DNA of 13,500 nucleotides from the NCBI GenBank assembly GCA_013821025.1, contig JACDHN010000026.1, positions 1-13,500 of the forward strand. Reading direction: 5' to 3'. Below, in pieces: positions 1 through 6,993 of the stretch (positions within the stretch are counted from its first letter, which is position 1; each line of letters opens with the position of its first letter). The translations under genes and the position numbers were made by a program. The notes under the pieces are model-generated. The model made no database searches and had not been told where the DNA came from. It worked only from the letters and a program-made list of their open reading frames with translations. Source of the stretch: Acidimicrobiia bacterium (GTDB taxonomy: Bacteria > Actinomycetota > Acidimicrobiia > Acidimicrobiales > Ilumatobacteraceae).

Positions 1-1650
1 GGTTTCTTCGGCCGGCCGCTGCTGGCCCGAGGCCTGCTTCGTCCGGGTTCGCCTGGTGCCCGACGACGTCTGCGTCGGCGCCACCTGCCCCACTTCCACC
101 GCCGCCGCGGCTGCCTGTGCGGTCGTCGGCGACGACTTCTTGGCCGCCGTTGCCTTCCTACCCGCAGACGACTTCGCCGCCGACGCTTTCGCGGCCGATG
201 CCTTCGCGGTCGACATCTTCGCAGCAGGGCGCTTCGCCGGCGACACATTCGCCGCCGAGGACTTGGTCGCCGAGGACTTGGTCGCCGAGGACTTGGTCGC
301 TGCGGCCTTCGCTCCTGCGGTCTTGGCAGCGGACGACTTTGCAGCCGACGTCCTGGCCGTAGACGACTTGGACGATTTCGTCGCCGTCCTCGGGCCCGAT
401 GTCGTGGCGACCGCCCCTTCGGCCGGTGCGGATTCGGCGACGGACTTCTTGGCCGCCCGTTTGCGTCTCGACGGCTGGGCGCCCGCGGCCTCCTCGGCGA
501 TGGAGCTGTCCGTCGCCGCCGGCGTGTCATCGGCCGGGACTGCGGTGGCCTTCCTGCTCCGTCGTCGCGCCAAAGCCGGCGCCACGACGTCCACGACCTC
601 GGACGGGGCCGCATCGGTAGCGGCCACCATCATCGGGAAGGCGAGATCGATGCTGCGCCGGGCCGGGGAATAGCTGGCGACCACGAGCGTCAGTGCGTCG
701 CCGATGGTCATCACGGTGCGGGCGCTGCGGGGGGGCGGATCGTCGATCAGGTGCAGCGGGACGTAGCCGCGGACGTCGTCGATCATCACGTACGCCCCAT
801 GCGACGAGTACGACTCGACGACAGCGTTGACGCTCGTTCCGACCGGGTGGTTCTCCACGAACTCGATGAACGGCAACGTGTCGTTGACCGTCTCGAGCGC
901 CTTCTGGCCACCACTGCCGTCACCTGCAGCAGATTGGTCGGCGCCCCGCTGGCGACTGCCACTGCGACCGGTGGATCGGGGCGTCTCCTCGGACTGGCTG
1001 ACGACCGCTTGCGCAGCGCGTCGCGATCGGCCTCGCTGGGCGGTCTCGGGCTGCTCGACCGGAGCACCCGATGCCCCCGGCGGGGCAGGCGGCAGGCGCC
1101 CCTCGGCGACGGCCTGGGTTCGCGCCGCCCGTTCCTGAGTCGCCGTCGTCGTGGGACCAGCGGCCTTCTTCGTGCGACCGCTGCGTCGGGTCGTGAGACC
1201 GCGTTCGGATCGCCGGCTCGTGGCCCCCCGCACCGGCAACCGTTCCACGAACACCCAACCCACGTGGGGCACGGGCTTGCCACCGATCAGGCGCCCCTCG
1301 TCGAACAGCCAGTCGTACTGACCGTGGAACTCCTGGAACGAGTCGTTGCTGAGGATCCGGGCGCCGACCTTGTTGGCGATGCTCAACACGAAGGCGTCAC
1401 CTCGACCGATGGCCCCTGCCGGAGGTGTCACCAACTCGTTGTTGACGACGCCGGACTCGAACTCCTTCACCTCAGAGGAGTCGATGCGGTGCCCGAACGT
1501 GGCGTCCACGACGACGGTGATCGTGACCAGCGGGTGTTCCTCCAGGAACGCCATGACGGCGTCGTTGAGCTGTGACAAGCTCGGCTTGGCTCGGCCCTCG
1601 GTGGCGATGTTGGAGCCGTCGACGACCACCAGGTCACGGGACTCGTTCAT
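1..1650 (-). CDS. NYN-domain (Zc3h12a-like) nuclease / S1 RNA-binding protein with Lys-Ala-rich tail, 3' end beyond window
   Basis: The reading frame is open from ATG at 1650 to base 1, so 550 codons are visible without a stop. Residues 6-135 look like an NYN/PIN-type RNase fold: VVVDGSNIATEGR near the N-terminus (Asp11), VVVDATFGH (Asp49), then GRGDAFVLS (Asp84) and SNDSFQEF (Asp102), the spaced acidic residues such nucleases use for metal binding. A charged, low-complexity linker covers about 140-250. Residues 260-345 resemble an S1 RNA-binding barrel (GTSVNAVVESYSSHGAYVMI, RGYVPLHLI, GDALTLVVASYSPARRSIDLAF). From about 355 the chain is an Ala/Lys/Ser tail with KSSA and AAKK motifs like histone H1. 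A cytoplasmic RNA-cleaving or RNA-binding role is inferred. The start codon overlaps the upstream lipoprotein stop as ATGA, so translation is probably coupled. The domain calls come from motif reading, and the substrate is unknown. Confidence 0.85.
   Translation of the reverse strand, partial: MNESRDLVVVDGSNIATEGRAKPSLSQLNDAVMAFLEEHPLVTITVVVDATFGHRIDSSEVKEFESGVVNNELVTPPAGAIGRGDAFVLSIANKVGARILSNDSFQEFHGQYDWLFDEGRLIGGKPVPHVGWVFVERLPVRGATSRRSERGLTTRRSGRTKKAAGPTTTATQERAARTQAVAEGRLPPAPPGASGAPVEQPETAQRGRSRRAAQAVVSQSEETPRSTGRSGSRQRGADQSAAGDGSGGQKALETVNDTLPFIEFVENHPVGTSVNAVVESYSSHGAYVMIDDVRGYVPLHLIDDPPPRSARTVMTIGDALTLVVASYSPARRSIDLAFPMMVAATDAAPSEVVDVVAPALARRRSRKATAVPADDTPAATDSSIAEEAAGAQPSRRKRAAKKSVAESAPAEGAVATTSGPRTATKSSKSSTARTSAAKSSAAKTAGAKAAATKSSATKSSATKSSAANVSPAKRPAAKMSTAKASAAKASAAKSSAGRKATAAKKSSPTTAQAAAAAVEVGQVAPTQTSSGTRRTRTKQASGQQRPAEET
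256..300 (-). repeat. Three perfect tandem 15-bp repeats in the Lys-Ala tail
   Basis: Three consecutive identical units, CGAGGACTTGGTCGC on the plus strand, encode ATKSS three times in the basic tail of the NYN/S1 protein. Looser KSSA/AAK repeats flank them. The unit length is a multiple of three, so copy-number change would lengthen or shorten the tail without breaking the frame. Confidence 0.85.
1647..1650 (-). promoter_or_regulatory. ATGA stop/start overlap (translational coupling)
   Basis: On the minus strand the lipoprotein ends with TGA (1649-1647) and the NYN/S1 gene begins with ATG (1650-1648), sharing two bases. This arrangement usually means a terminating ribosome re-initiates on the next gene. 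It places the two genes on one transcript. Confidence 0.8.
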
Positions 1651-2498
1651 CGGCTCGCCACCGTGTCGAGCACGAGCGCACCGAGGTCGTCGGCCGTCTG
1701 GCGAGTGCCGGCGGTTGCGGTGATCTCGACGGGCGTGCCGTCGATCAAGATGTGCAGGTCGGCCCCGTACACCACCTGCTGGCCGATTGGAAGCTCGTAC
1801 ACCGACTGCAGGTAGTCGAGGCCGCGCTGGCTGCCGGGATCGACCGTCAGGTTCTGCGCCCCGAGCCCTTCGAACGTCTGCTGGAGCTGCTCGGCCGTCG
1901 GCAGATCAGGCGACGGCACGCTGGCAACGGTCACGTTGTCGACGAATCCCTCAGCCGCAGCCGGGGCAAAGACGTACAGCTCGACGACTTCTTTGAGGAA
2001 GCGCTCGAACTCCTCGATCGTGAGGCCGGCCCGCGCCGCCAGCTCCTCGATCGCGGCCCCTTGGTAGAAGTCGTCACCGAGCTCCGCTGGGTCGAGCACG
2101 GTGTATGTCTCGGGAACGGCAAACGTGATGCCCAGCGACGACGACTCGACCTCCGTCGTGCCGTCGGGGATCGTCGGCTCGGACGCCGGTGGGTCGGTGT
2201 CGATGGGGTCGGTGTCGATGGGATCGGTGTCGATGGGGTCGGTGTCGATGGGATCGGTGTCGATGGCGTCGGTGCCGATGGCGTCGGTGCCGACAGGATG
2301 GGTGCCGACAGGATCGGTGTCGATGGGATCGGTGCCGATGGCGTCGGTGCCGACAGGATCGGTGCCGACAGGATCGGTGGCGACCGGATCGGTGGCGGCC
2401 GTCTCGGACTCGGATGACACTGGCGACTCCCGCCCCGACGAGCAGGCCGCGACCAGGCTCAGGGACAACGCTGCTGCTAATGCAGCACGTACATGCAT
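1647..2498 (-). CDS. Putative lipoprotein with Thr-Asp-Pro pentapeptide repeat stalk
   Basis: 283 residues from ATG at 2498. Residues 1-18 (MHVRAALAAALSLSLVAA) form a short signal peptide ending in a lipobox, LVAAC, with Cys19 as the expected lipidated residue, so the protein should be anchored on the outer face of the membrane. Residues 36-104 are pentapeptide repeats of the type TDP(V/I)(G/D), an extended acidic, Pro-rich stalk. Residues 120-283 form a compact C-terminal domain (GITFAVPETYTVLDP near its start, VTVASVP, then VEITATAG near its end) whose strand pattern resembles Mog1/PsbP-like or LpqN-like lipoprotein domains. That resemblance is a weak inference. The frame could begin upstream at 2591, but that start would bury the signal peptide behind 31 charged residues, and the ATG at 2498 lies six bases after a TACGAT element. 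The stop overlaps the start of the NYN/S1 gene. Function unknown. Confidence 0.8.
   Translation of the reverse strand: MHVRAALAAALSLSLVAACSSGRESPVSSESETAATDPVATDPVGTDPVGTDAIGTDPIDTDPVGTHPVGTDAIGTDAIDTDPIDTDPIDTDPIDTDPIDTDPPASEPTIPDGTTEVESSSLGITFAVPETYTVLDPAELGDDFYQGAAIEELAARAGLTIEEFERFLKEVVELYVFAPAAAEGFVDNVTVASVPSPDLPTAEQLQQTFEGLGAQNLTVDPGSQRGLDYLQSVYELPIGQQVVYGADLHILIDGTPVEITATAGTRQTADDLGALVLDTVASR
2187..2393 (-). repeat. Degenerate 15-bp tandem array (13 full units plus a partial one)
   Basis: The array encodes residues 36-104 of the lipoprotein. Each 15-bp unit gives T-D-P/A-V/I-G/D/A, with one His variant (THPVG). The final TDPP is a partial unit. Four consecutive TDPID units lie at the C-terminal end of the array and are nearly identical at the base level, which suggests recent unit duplication there. 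Expansion or contraction would keep the reading frame. Confidence 0.9.
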
Positions 2499-2510
2499 TC
2501 GACCATCGTA
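2499..2510 (-). promoter_or_regulatory. Probable -10 element TACGAT, leaderless spacing to lipoprotein ATG
   Basis: On the minus strand TACGAT occupies 2510-2505, then six bases (GGTCGA) lead directly to ATG at 2498. A -10 TANNNT hexamer normally sits about six to seven bases before the first transcribed base, so the mRNA would start at or beside the A of ATG. No Shine-Dalgarno sequence is seen upstream, which fits leaderless translation. No clear -35 was found. Confidence 0.55.
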
Positions 2511-2598
2511 GGGTCGCAGCCGTGTTCCGGGGTCCACCTCGACTTCGGTGGCGTCATCCTGTCGAGCTCGTGACACGCCCACGAACAGCATGGATGAG

Positions 2599-3096
2599 CT
2601 ACGCCACTTGGCGTTCGGCGTCGAGACGGTGATGGCGAACCTCGTGGAGTGTGTGAATGGCGACCCATCGCAGCGACCGCTCGGACACCTTGGGGTAGCT
2701 GTAGATCACAGTGCGCTCCCAGTCGGCACGATCGAGGCGTGAGAGCACGTTGGCGAACATGTGCGCCGCGTCGGTGAGCTGGCGGGCGACGTCGTAGGGA
2801 TCCTGTTCGGAGTAGCCGTCGTGTTCGACACGCTCGTCTCGTCCCATCGGATCGAACGACGGCCGATCCACGCGCCGAGCAGCGAGCACCCGCTCACGTT
2901 GTACGAGCAACACGTCGCGTAGGTGGCAGCCGTATTCGAGTCGTGACCAAGTTTGCGGATCGGGCCTTTCCCTGACGTCGCCGACGGAGTCACTCAACAG
3001 CATTGCGAACTCGACAGCGCCCTCGACGATCGCTGGGCCAGCTCGATCCGCCTCCGACAAGGCGTACCCGAATCCACATTCGCCGCACTGATCCAC
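2599..3096 (-). CDS. DinB-like four-helix-bundle protein with N-terminal CxxC
   Basis: 165 residues from GTG at 3096. The pattern WSRLEYGCHLRDV (His58) followed by HTLHEVRHHRLD near the C-terminus (His148, His151, His155) matches the DinB/YfiT-like metal-binding four-helix bundle, in which three His residues hold a divalent metal. Family members include bacillithiol- or mycothiol-dependent S-transferases and many proteins of unknown role. The specific reaction cannot be told here. The N-terminus carries Cys4-Gly-Glu-Cys7, a possible extra metal knuckle or redox pair. A GTG two codons earlier (3102) is also possible and has GAAGG at 3117-3113 ten bases before it. I chose 3096 because a TAGCGT hexamer ends exactly six bases before it and the product then begins MDQCGECGF. 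An in-frame TAG at 3108-3106 excludes longer starts. Confidence 0.75.
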   Translation of the reverse strand: MDQCGECGFGYALSEADRAGPAIVEGAVEFAMLLSDSVGDVRERPDPQTWSRLEYGCHLRDVLLVQRERVLAARRVDRPSFDPMGRDERVEHDGYSEQDPYDVARQLTDAAHMFANVLSRLDRADWERTVIYSYPKVSERSLRWVAIHTLHEVRHHRLDAERQVA

Positions 3097-3108
3097 ACCC
3101 ACACGCTA
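3097..3108 (-). promoter_or_regulatory. Possible -10 TAGCGT with leaderless spacing to the DinB gene
   Basis: On the minus strand TAGCGT (3108-3103) followed by six bases leads to GTG at 3096, the same geometry as the TACGAT sites in this window. The competing reading is a leadered GTG at 3102 with GAAGG upstream. Confidence 0.35.
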
Positions 3109-3130
3109 GACACCTTCGGCCTCCCCCTAC

Positions 3131-3151
3131 CCCCCGACTGATGGCCGGGGG
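3131..3151 (-). terminator. Short GC hairpin just after the kgd stop
   Basis: CCCCCG (3131-3136) pairs with CGGGGG (3146-3151) across a 9-base loop, starting two bases beyond the kgd stop codon at 3153. There is no T-run, so it is at best a weak or Rho-assisted terminator or an mRNA 3'-end stabiliser. Confidence 0.3.
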
Positions 3152-3152
3152 C

Positions 3153-6100
3153 TCAGAGGCCAGCGAAGACCTCGTCCATCAGGTCGGCACGCTCCTGGTC
3201 GCTGATGGTCTTGGACCCCGTGGCCGGTGAGCCCGATTCCACTCGCGTGGCCTTGTGGATGTCGTAGCCGAGCTCCTTGATCCGCCAGGCACGGTGCTCG
3301 ATGAAGAACCAGGCACCCATGTTCTCGGGCTCCTCCTGCAACCACAGCACGTCCTTGGCGTTCGGGTAGCTCTGCAACGTCTCGAGCATCTGGTCTCGCG
3401 GCAGCGGGTAGAGCTGCTCCACACGCACGATGGCCACGGGTGCCTGACGCTCGTCACGCTCGCCGATGGCGTCCCAGGCCACCTTGCCGCTGCAGAACAC
3501 GACGCGACGGACGGCGTCGCGATCGGTCACACCGGGATCGTCGAGGATCTCCTGGAACGACCCTGATGTCAACTCGTCGACGGGTGAACGGGTCTGCTTC
3601 ATGCGCAGACCCTGCTTGGGAGCGAACAGGATCAGCGGGGTGTGGCGGGCCGAGTGCACCTGGCGCCGCAACAGGTGGAAGTACTGCGCCGCCGTCGTGG
3701 CGTTACACAGCTGGACGTTGTCCTCAGCCGCCTGCAGGAGGAACCGCTCGATCCGCGCCGACGAGTGCTCTGGGCCCTGTCCCTCGTACCCGTGCGGCAA
3801 CAGCAGCACGACGCCGTTGCGCTGACCCCACTTGTCCTCGGCAGCGACCACGTACTGGTCGATGATCACCTGGGCGCCGTTGATGAAGTCACCGAACTGC
3901 GCCTCCCACATCACGAGCGCCTCAGGATTGCCGTGGGCGTAGCCGAACTCGTAACCGAGTGCGGCGTACTCCGACAGCAGCGAGTCGTACACCCAGAACT
4001 TGGCTTCGGCGCTCGGCAGGTCGTTGAGCGGCACCCACGCCTCACCGGTCTCGTAGTCGACGACGGCCGCATGGCGCTGGGAGAACGTGCCCCGGCGGCT
4101 GTCTTCGCCCGACAGCCGGACAGGATGGCCCTCGAGCAGCAGCGTGCCGACGGCGAGCGATTCGGCCGTCGCCCACTCGACGAGACCGTCACCGTGGTAG
4201 AGCTTGGCCCGGTTGTCGAACTGGCGAGCCAGTTTCGGGTGCACGGTGAACGAGTCGGGGTAGTCCGTGAGCTGATCGAAGACGGTGTCGAGCGTCGAGC
4301 GTTCGATACCGGTCTCTATGTGTGGCAGCACACCGACGGGCCGCGGCGGCTTGGCCGCCTTGACGTTGCCGATGTGCGACGCCCTCGTCTCATCGAGCGC
4401 CGTCTGCAGCTTGCCCTGGAAGTCGGACAACGCCTGCTCGGCCTCTTCGATGGTGATGTCGCCGCGCTTTACGAGCGATTCCACGTACAGCTTGCGGATC
4501 GTTCGCCGTTCGGCGATCGCCTTGTACATCAGTGGCTGCGTGTAGCTCGGGTCGTCGCCTTCGTTGTGACCGTGGCGGCGATAGCACACCATGTCGATCA
4601 CGACGTCCTTGTGGAACTGCTGGCGGTACTCGTAGGCCAGCCGCGCAACGCGGACACATGCCTCGGGATCGTCGCCGTTGACGTGCAGGATCGGCGCCTG
4701 CACCGTCTTGGCGACGTCGCTGCAATAGATCGACGAGCGGGCGAACTGCGGTGCCGTCGTGTAACCGATCTGGTTGTTGATGATCAGGTGGATCGTGCCG
4801 CCGACCCGGTACCCACCGATGTCGCTCATGGCGAGGCACTCTGCGACGACACCTTGGCCGGCGAACGCGGCGTCGCCATGGATCAGGATCGGCAGCACGG
4901 GGTACGAGCCGGGTGGTTCGATCTGGTCTTGTTTGGCGCGGGCAAGGCCCATCACGACCGGATCGACGGTCTCGAGGTGGCTGGGATTGGCCGCCAACTC
5001 GAGGGCGATGTCTGCGCCTGCAGCGCTCTGGTACTTGCCCATCATGCCCAGGTGGTACTTGACGTCGCCAGAGCCCTGAACGGAGGACGGGTCGACGTGC
5101 CCCTCGAACTCGGAGAAGATCGCTGCGTTGCTCTTGCCGATGATGTTGGACAGCACGTTCAGGCGGCCACGGTGGGCCATGCCCAGCACGCAGGAATCGA
5201 GGCCGTCATCGGCGGCGGCCGAGATCACCTCGTCGAGCAGCGGTATCGCCGACTCGGCGCCCTCCAGGCCGTACCGCTTCGTGCCCACGTACTTGGTGGC
5301 AAGGAACTTCTCGAACGCCTCGGCGGCGTTGAGGCGGTCGAGTATCCGGTGCTTCTGCTCATTCGAGACCGTGAGGTGAACACCCTCGACCTTCGACTGG
5401 ATCCAGCGCTGCTCGCCGGTGTCCTGGATGTGCATGTACTCGATGCCGATCGTGCGGCAGTACGCATCGCGCAGCACACCGAGCAGATCGCCGAGGCGCA
5501 TCGACTCGTTGCCACCGACCCCACCGGTGAGGAACTCGCGGTCGAGGTCCCAGATGGTGAGTCCGTACGTCGCCGGGTCGAGCTCGCCCGGCATGTGGGG
5601 TTCCTTCCAGTGCAGCGGGTCGAGGTCTGCGATCAAGTGGCCGCGCACCCGGTGCACGCGGATGAGCGTCGCCACCTGCATCTGCTTGTGCAGCCTGGCC
5701 TGCTCGCGATCGATGGGGTTGATGTCTGGGCGCCATTTCACGGCCTCGTACGGCATGTCGAGCGCACGGAAGATGTCGGCATAGAAGTCGTGCTCGCCGA
5801 GCAGCAGCTCGTGCACCCGCTTCAGGAACATGCCGCTCTCGGCACCCTGGATGATGCGATGGTCGTACGTGCTGGTGATGGTGACGACCTTCGACACGCC
5901 GAGCCGGGACAGGTTGGATCGGTCGCTGCCCTCGAACTCGGCCGGGTAATCGATGTTGCCGACACCGACGATCACGCCCTGGCCAGGCATCAGCCGGGGC
6001 ACGCTCTGCGCGGTGCCGATGGTGCCAGGGTTCGTCAGCGAGATCGTGGCCCCCGAGAAGTCGTCGAGCGTCAACTTGTTGTTGCGCACTTTGCGGATGA

Positions 6101-6950
6101 TCTCCTCGTAGGCAACGAGGAAGCCGGCGAAGTCGAGCGACTCGGCTTGGCGCAGCACGGGCACCACGAGCGTGCGCTGGCCGTCGCCCTTGTCGACATC
6201 GACGGCGAGGCCCATATTGACGTGTTCGTTGACCACGAGGCGCGGTGTGCCGTCCTCACCGCTCACGAACGTGTTGTTCATGTTGGGAACGGCGTCGGCG
6301 ACGGCCCGCACGGCGGCGTAGCCGATGAGGTGGGTGAAGCTGACCTTGCCGAGCCCGCTTCGCGTGCGGTACCCGTTGATCACCTTGCGGTTGACCTCGA
6401 GCAGCTTGGCCGGGATGTTGCGGAAGCTCGTGGCCGTCGGGACGGTCAGGCTGCGCTCCATGTTGGCGGCGATCGCCTTGCCGGCGCCGCGGATGGGCGT
6501 GCCCGTGTTGTCTGCCGACTTCGCGGCGGTAGCGACCTCGGCTGCGCCAGGGGACCCGTTCGGGGTGACCGGTTGCTTCGCTGGCTCGGAGGCAGCGGGC
6601 GGATCGACAGGCTTCGGGGTGGCGGCCGCGACCGGCGCCTGCGCCGATCGGGGTGGGACGGGAGCCGCCGAGCCCGGCGTATCGCCACCCGGCTCCATCG
6701 CCTCCGGCCGCACCGTCTCGGGCTCTACCGTCTCGGGCTCCGCCGTCTGCGGCACGCCGGCCGGCCGGCCGTCGCCGTCAGGCGGCGTCGGGGCGCGCTC
6801 GCCTGCCGCACGGTAATCCTCGAAGAACTCGCGCCAGGAGTCTGAGACGGAGTCGGGATCGTCGCGGAACTGCTCATACATCTCCTCGACGAGCCAGGAG
6901 TTGGGGCCGAATCCGGGTCCGGCACCGTCGGGGGAAGCGTCTACAGCCAC
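3153..6950 (-). CDS. kgd: Multifunctional 2-oxoglutarate decarboxylase/dehydrogenase E1 fused to E2-like succinyltransferase domain
   Basis: 1265 residues from GTG at 6950, close to mycobacterial Kgd (about 1230). The N-terminus has the family segment FGPNSWLVEEMYEQF (14-28) and WREFFEDY (39-46). Residues 50-150 are a Pro/Ala/Glu-rich linker with EPETV repeats. Residues 155-390 are the E2-type acyltransferase core, ending in the catalytic DHRIIQGAESG (His364). The rest is the thiamine-diphosphate E1: MAHRGRLN (591-598), HGDAAFAGQG (691-700), IINNQIGYTT (723-732), RRHGHNEGDDPS (791-802), and near the C-terminus the family motif HGYEGQGPEHSSAR. It decarboxylates 2-oxoglutarate and, with a separate lipoyl E2, feeds succinyl-CoA formation in the TCA cycle in the cytoplasm. 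No lipoyl domain is present, as usual for this fused form. The frame is open upstream to 7340, but that stretch overlaps the aminotransferase and lacks family similarity. The GTG follows a TACGAT by six bases. Confidence 0.97.
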   Translation of the reverse strand: MAVDASPDGAGPGFGPNSWLVEEMYEQFRDDPDSVSDSWREFFEDYRAAGERAPTPPDGDGRPAGVPQTAEPETVEPETVRPEAMEPGGDTPGSAAPVPPRSAQAPVAAATPKPVDPPAASEPAKQPVTPNGSPGAAEVATAAKSADNTGTPIRGAGKAIAANMERSLTVPTATSFRNIPAKLLEVNRKVINGYRTRSGLGKVSFTHLIGYAAVRAVADAVPNMNNTFVSGEDGTPRLVVNEHVNMGLAVDVDKGDGQRTLVVPVLRQAESLDFAGFLVAYEEIIRKVRNNKLTLDDFSGATISLTNPGTIGTAQSVPRLMPGQGVIVGVGNIDYPAEFEGSDRSNLSRLGVSKVVTITSTYDHRIIQGAESGMFLKRVHELLLGEHDFYADIFRALDMPYEAVKWRPDINPIDREQARLHKQMQVATLIRVHRVRGHLIADLDPLHWKEPHMPGELDPATYGLTIWDLDREFLTGGVGGNESMRLGDLLGVLRDAYCRTIGIEYMHIQDTGEQRWIQSKVEGVHLTVSNEQKHRILDRLNAAEAFEKFLATKYVGTKRYGLEGAESAIPLLDEVISAAADDGLDSCVLGMAHRGRLNVLSNIIGKSNAAIFSEFEGHVDPSSVQGSGDVKYHLGMMGKYQSAAGADIALELAANPSHLETVDPVVMGLARAKQDQIEPPGSYPVLPILIHGDAAFAGQGVVAECLAMSDIGGYRVGGTIHLIINNQIGYTTAPQFARSSIYCSDVAKTVQAPILHVNGDDPEACVRVARLAYEYRQQFHKDVVIDMVCYRRHGHNEGDDPSYTQPLMYKAIAERRTIRKLYVESLVKRGDITIEEAEQALSDFQGKLQTALDETRASHIGNVKAAKPPRPVGVLPHIETGIERSTLDTVFDQLTDYPDSFTVHPKLARQFDNRAKLYHGDGLVEWATAESLAVGTLLLEGHPVRLSGEDSRRGTFSQRHAAVVDYETGEAWVPLNDLPSAEAKFWVYDSLLSEYAALGYEFGYAHGNPEALVMWEAQFGDFINGAQVIIDQYVVAAEDKWGQRNGVVLLLPHGYEGQGPEHSSARIERFLLQAAEDNVQLCNATTAAQYFHLLRRQVHSARHTPLILFAPKQGLRMKQTRSPVDELTSGSFQEILDDPGVTDRDAVRRVVFCSGKVAWDAIGERDERQAPVAIVRVEQLYPLPRDQMLETLQSYPNAKDVLWLQEEPENMGAWFFIEHRAWRIKELGYDIHKATRVESGSPATGSKTISDQERADLMDEVFAGL

Positions 6951-6962
6951 GCTTTGATCGTA
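6951..6962 (-). promoter_or_regulatory. Probable -10 element TACGAT, leaderless spacing to kgd GTG
   Basis: On the minus strand TACGAT (6962-6957) and six bases (CAAAGC) precede GTG at 6950. No Shine-Dalgarno sequence is visible. The site lies in the 43-base gap after the aminotransferase stop, so kgd can be transcribed on its own. No -35 match was found at 16-18 bases upstream. Confidence 0.55.
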
Positions 6963-6993
6963 CTCAGGCCACGTCGATGAGCGCTCCGGCCAG

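Noticed and set aside
56..1575. Plus-strand open frames opposite the NYN/S1 gene (56-673 and 751-1575)
   Set aside because: They are shadows of the minus-strand gene. The first simply mirrors the Lys/Ala repeats as Phe/Ala/Asp repeats, and neither shows a domain.
2187..2393. CRISPR-like or regulatory direct-repeat array
   Set aside because: Units are contiguous 15-mers without spacers and keep the reading frame of the lipoprotein. This is a coding tandem repeat.
2101..2511. Plus-strand frame encoding Gly-Ser-Val-(Ser/Pro)-Met repeats
   Set aside because: It is the antisense reading of the lipoprotein's 15-bp array, which has a signal peptide, lipobox and promoter on the minus strand.
3642..6845. 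A 1067-codon open frame on the plus strand opposite kgd
   Set aside because: It lies wholly antisense to a certain gene. Its composition (Val/Asp/Arg/Leu rich) mirrors the codon bias of kgd in a G+C-rich genome, and no family motif is seen.
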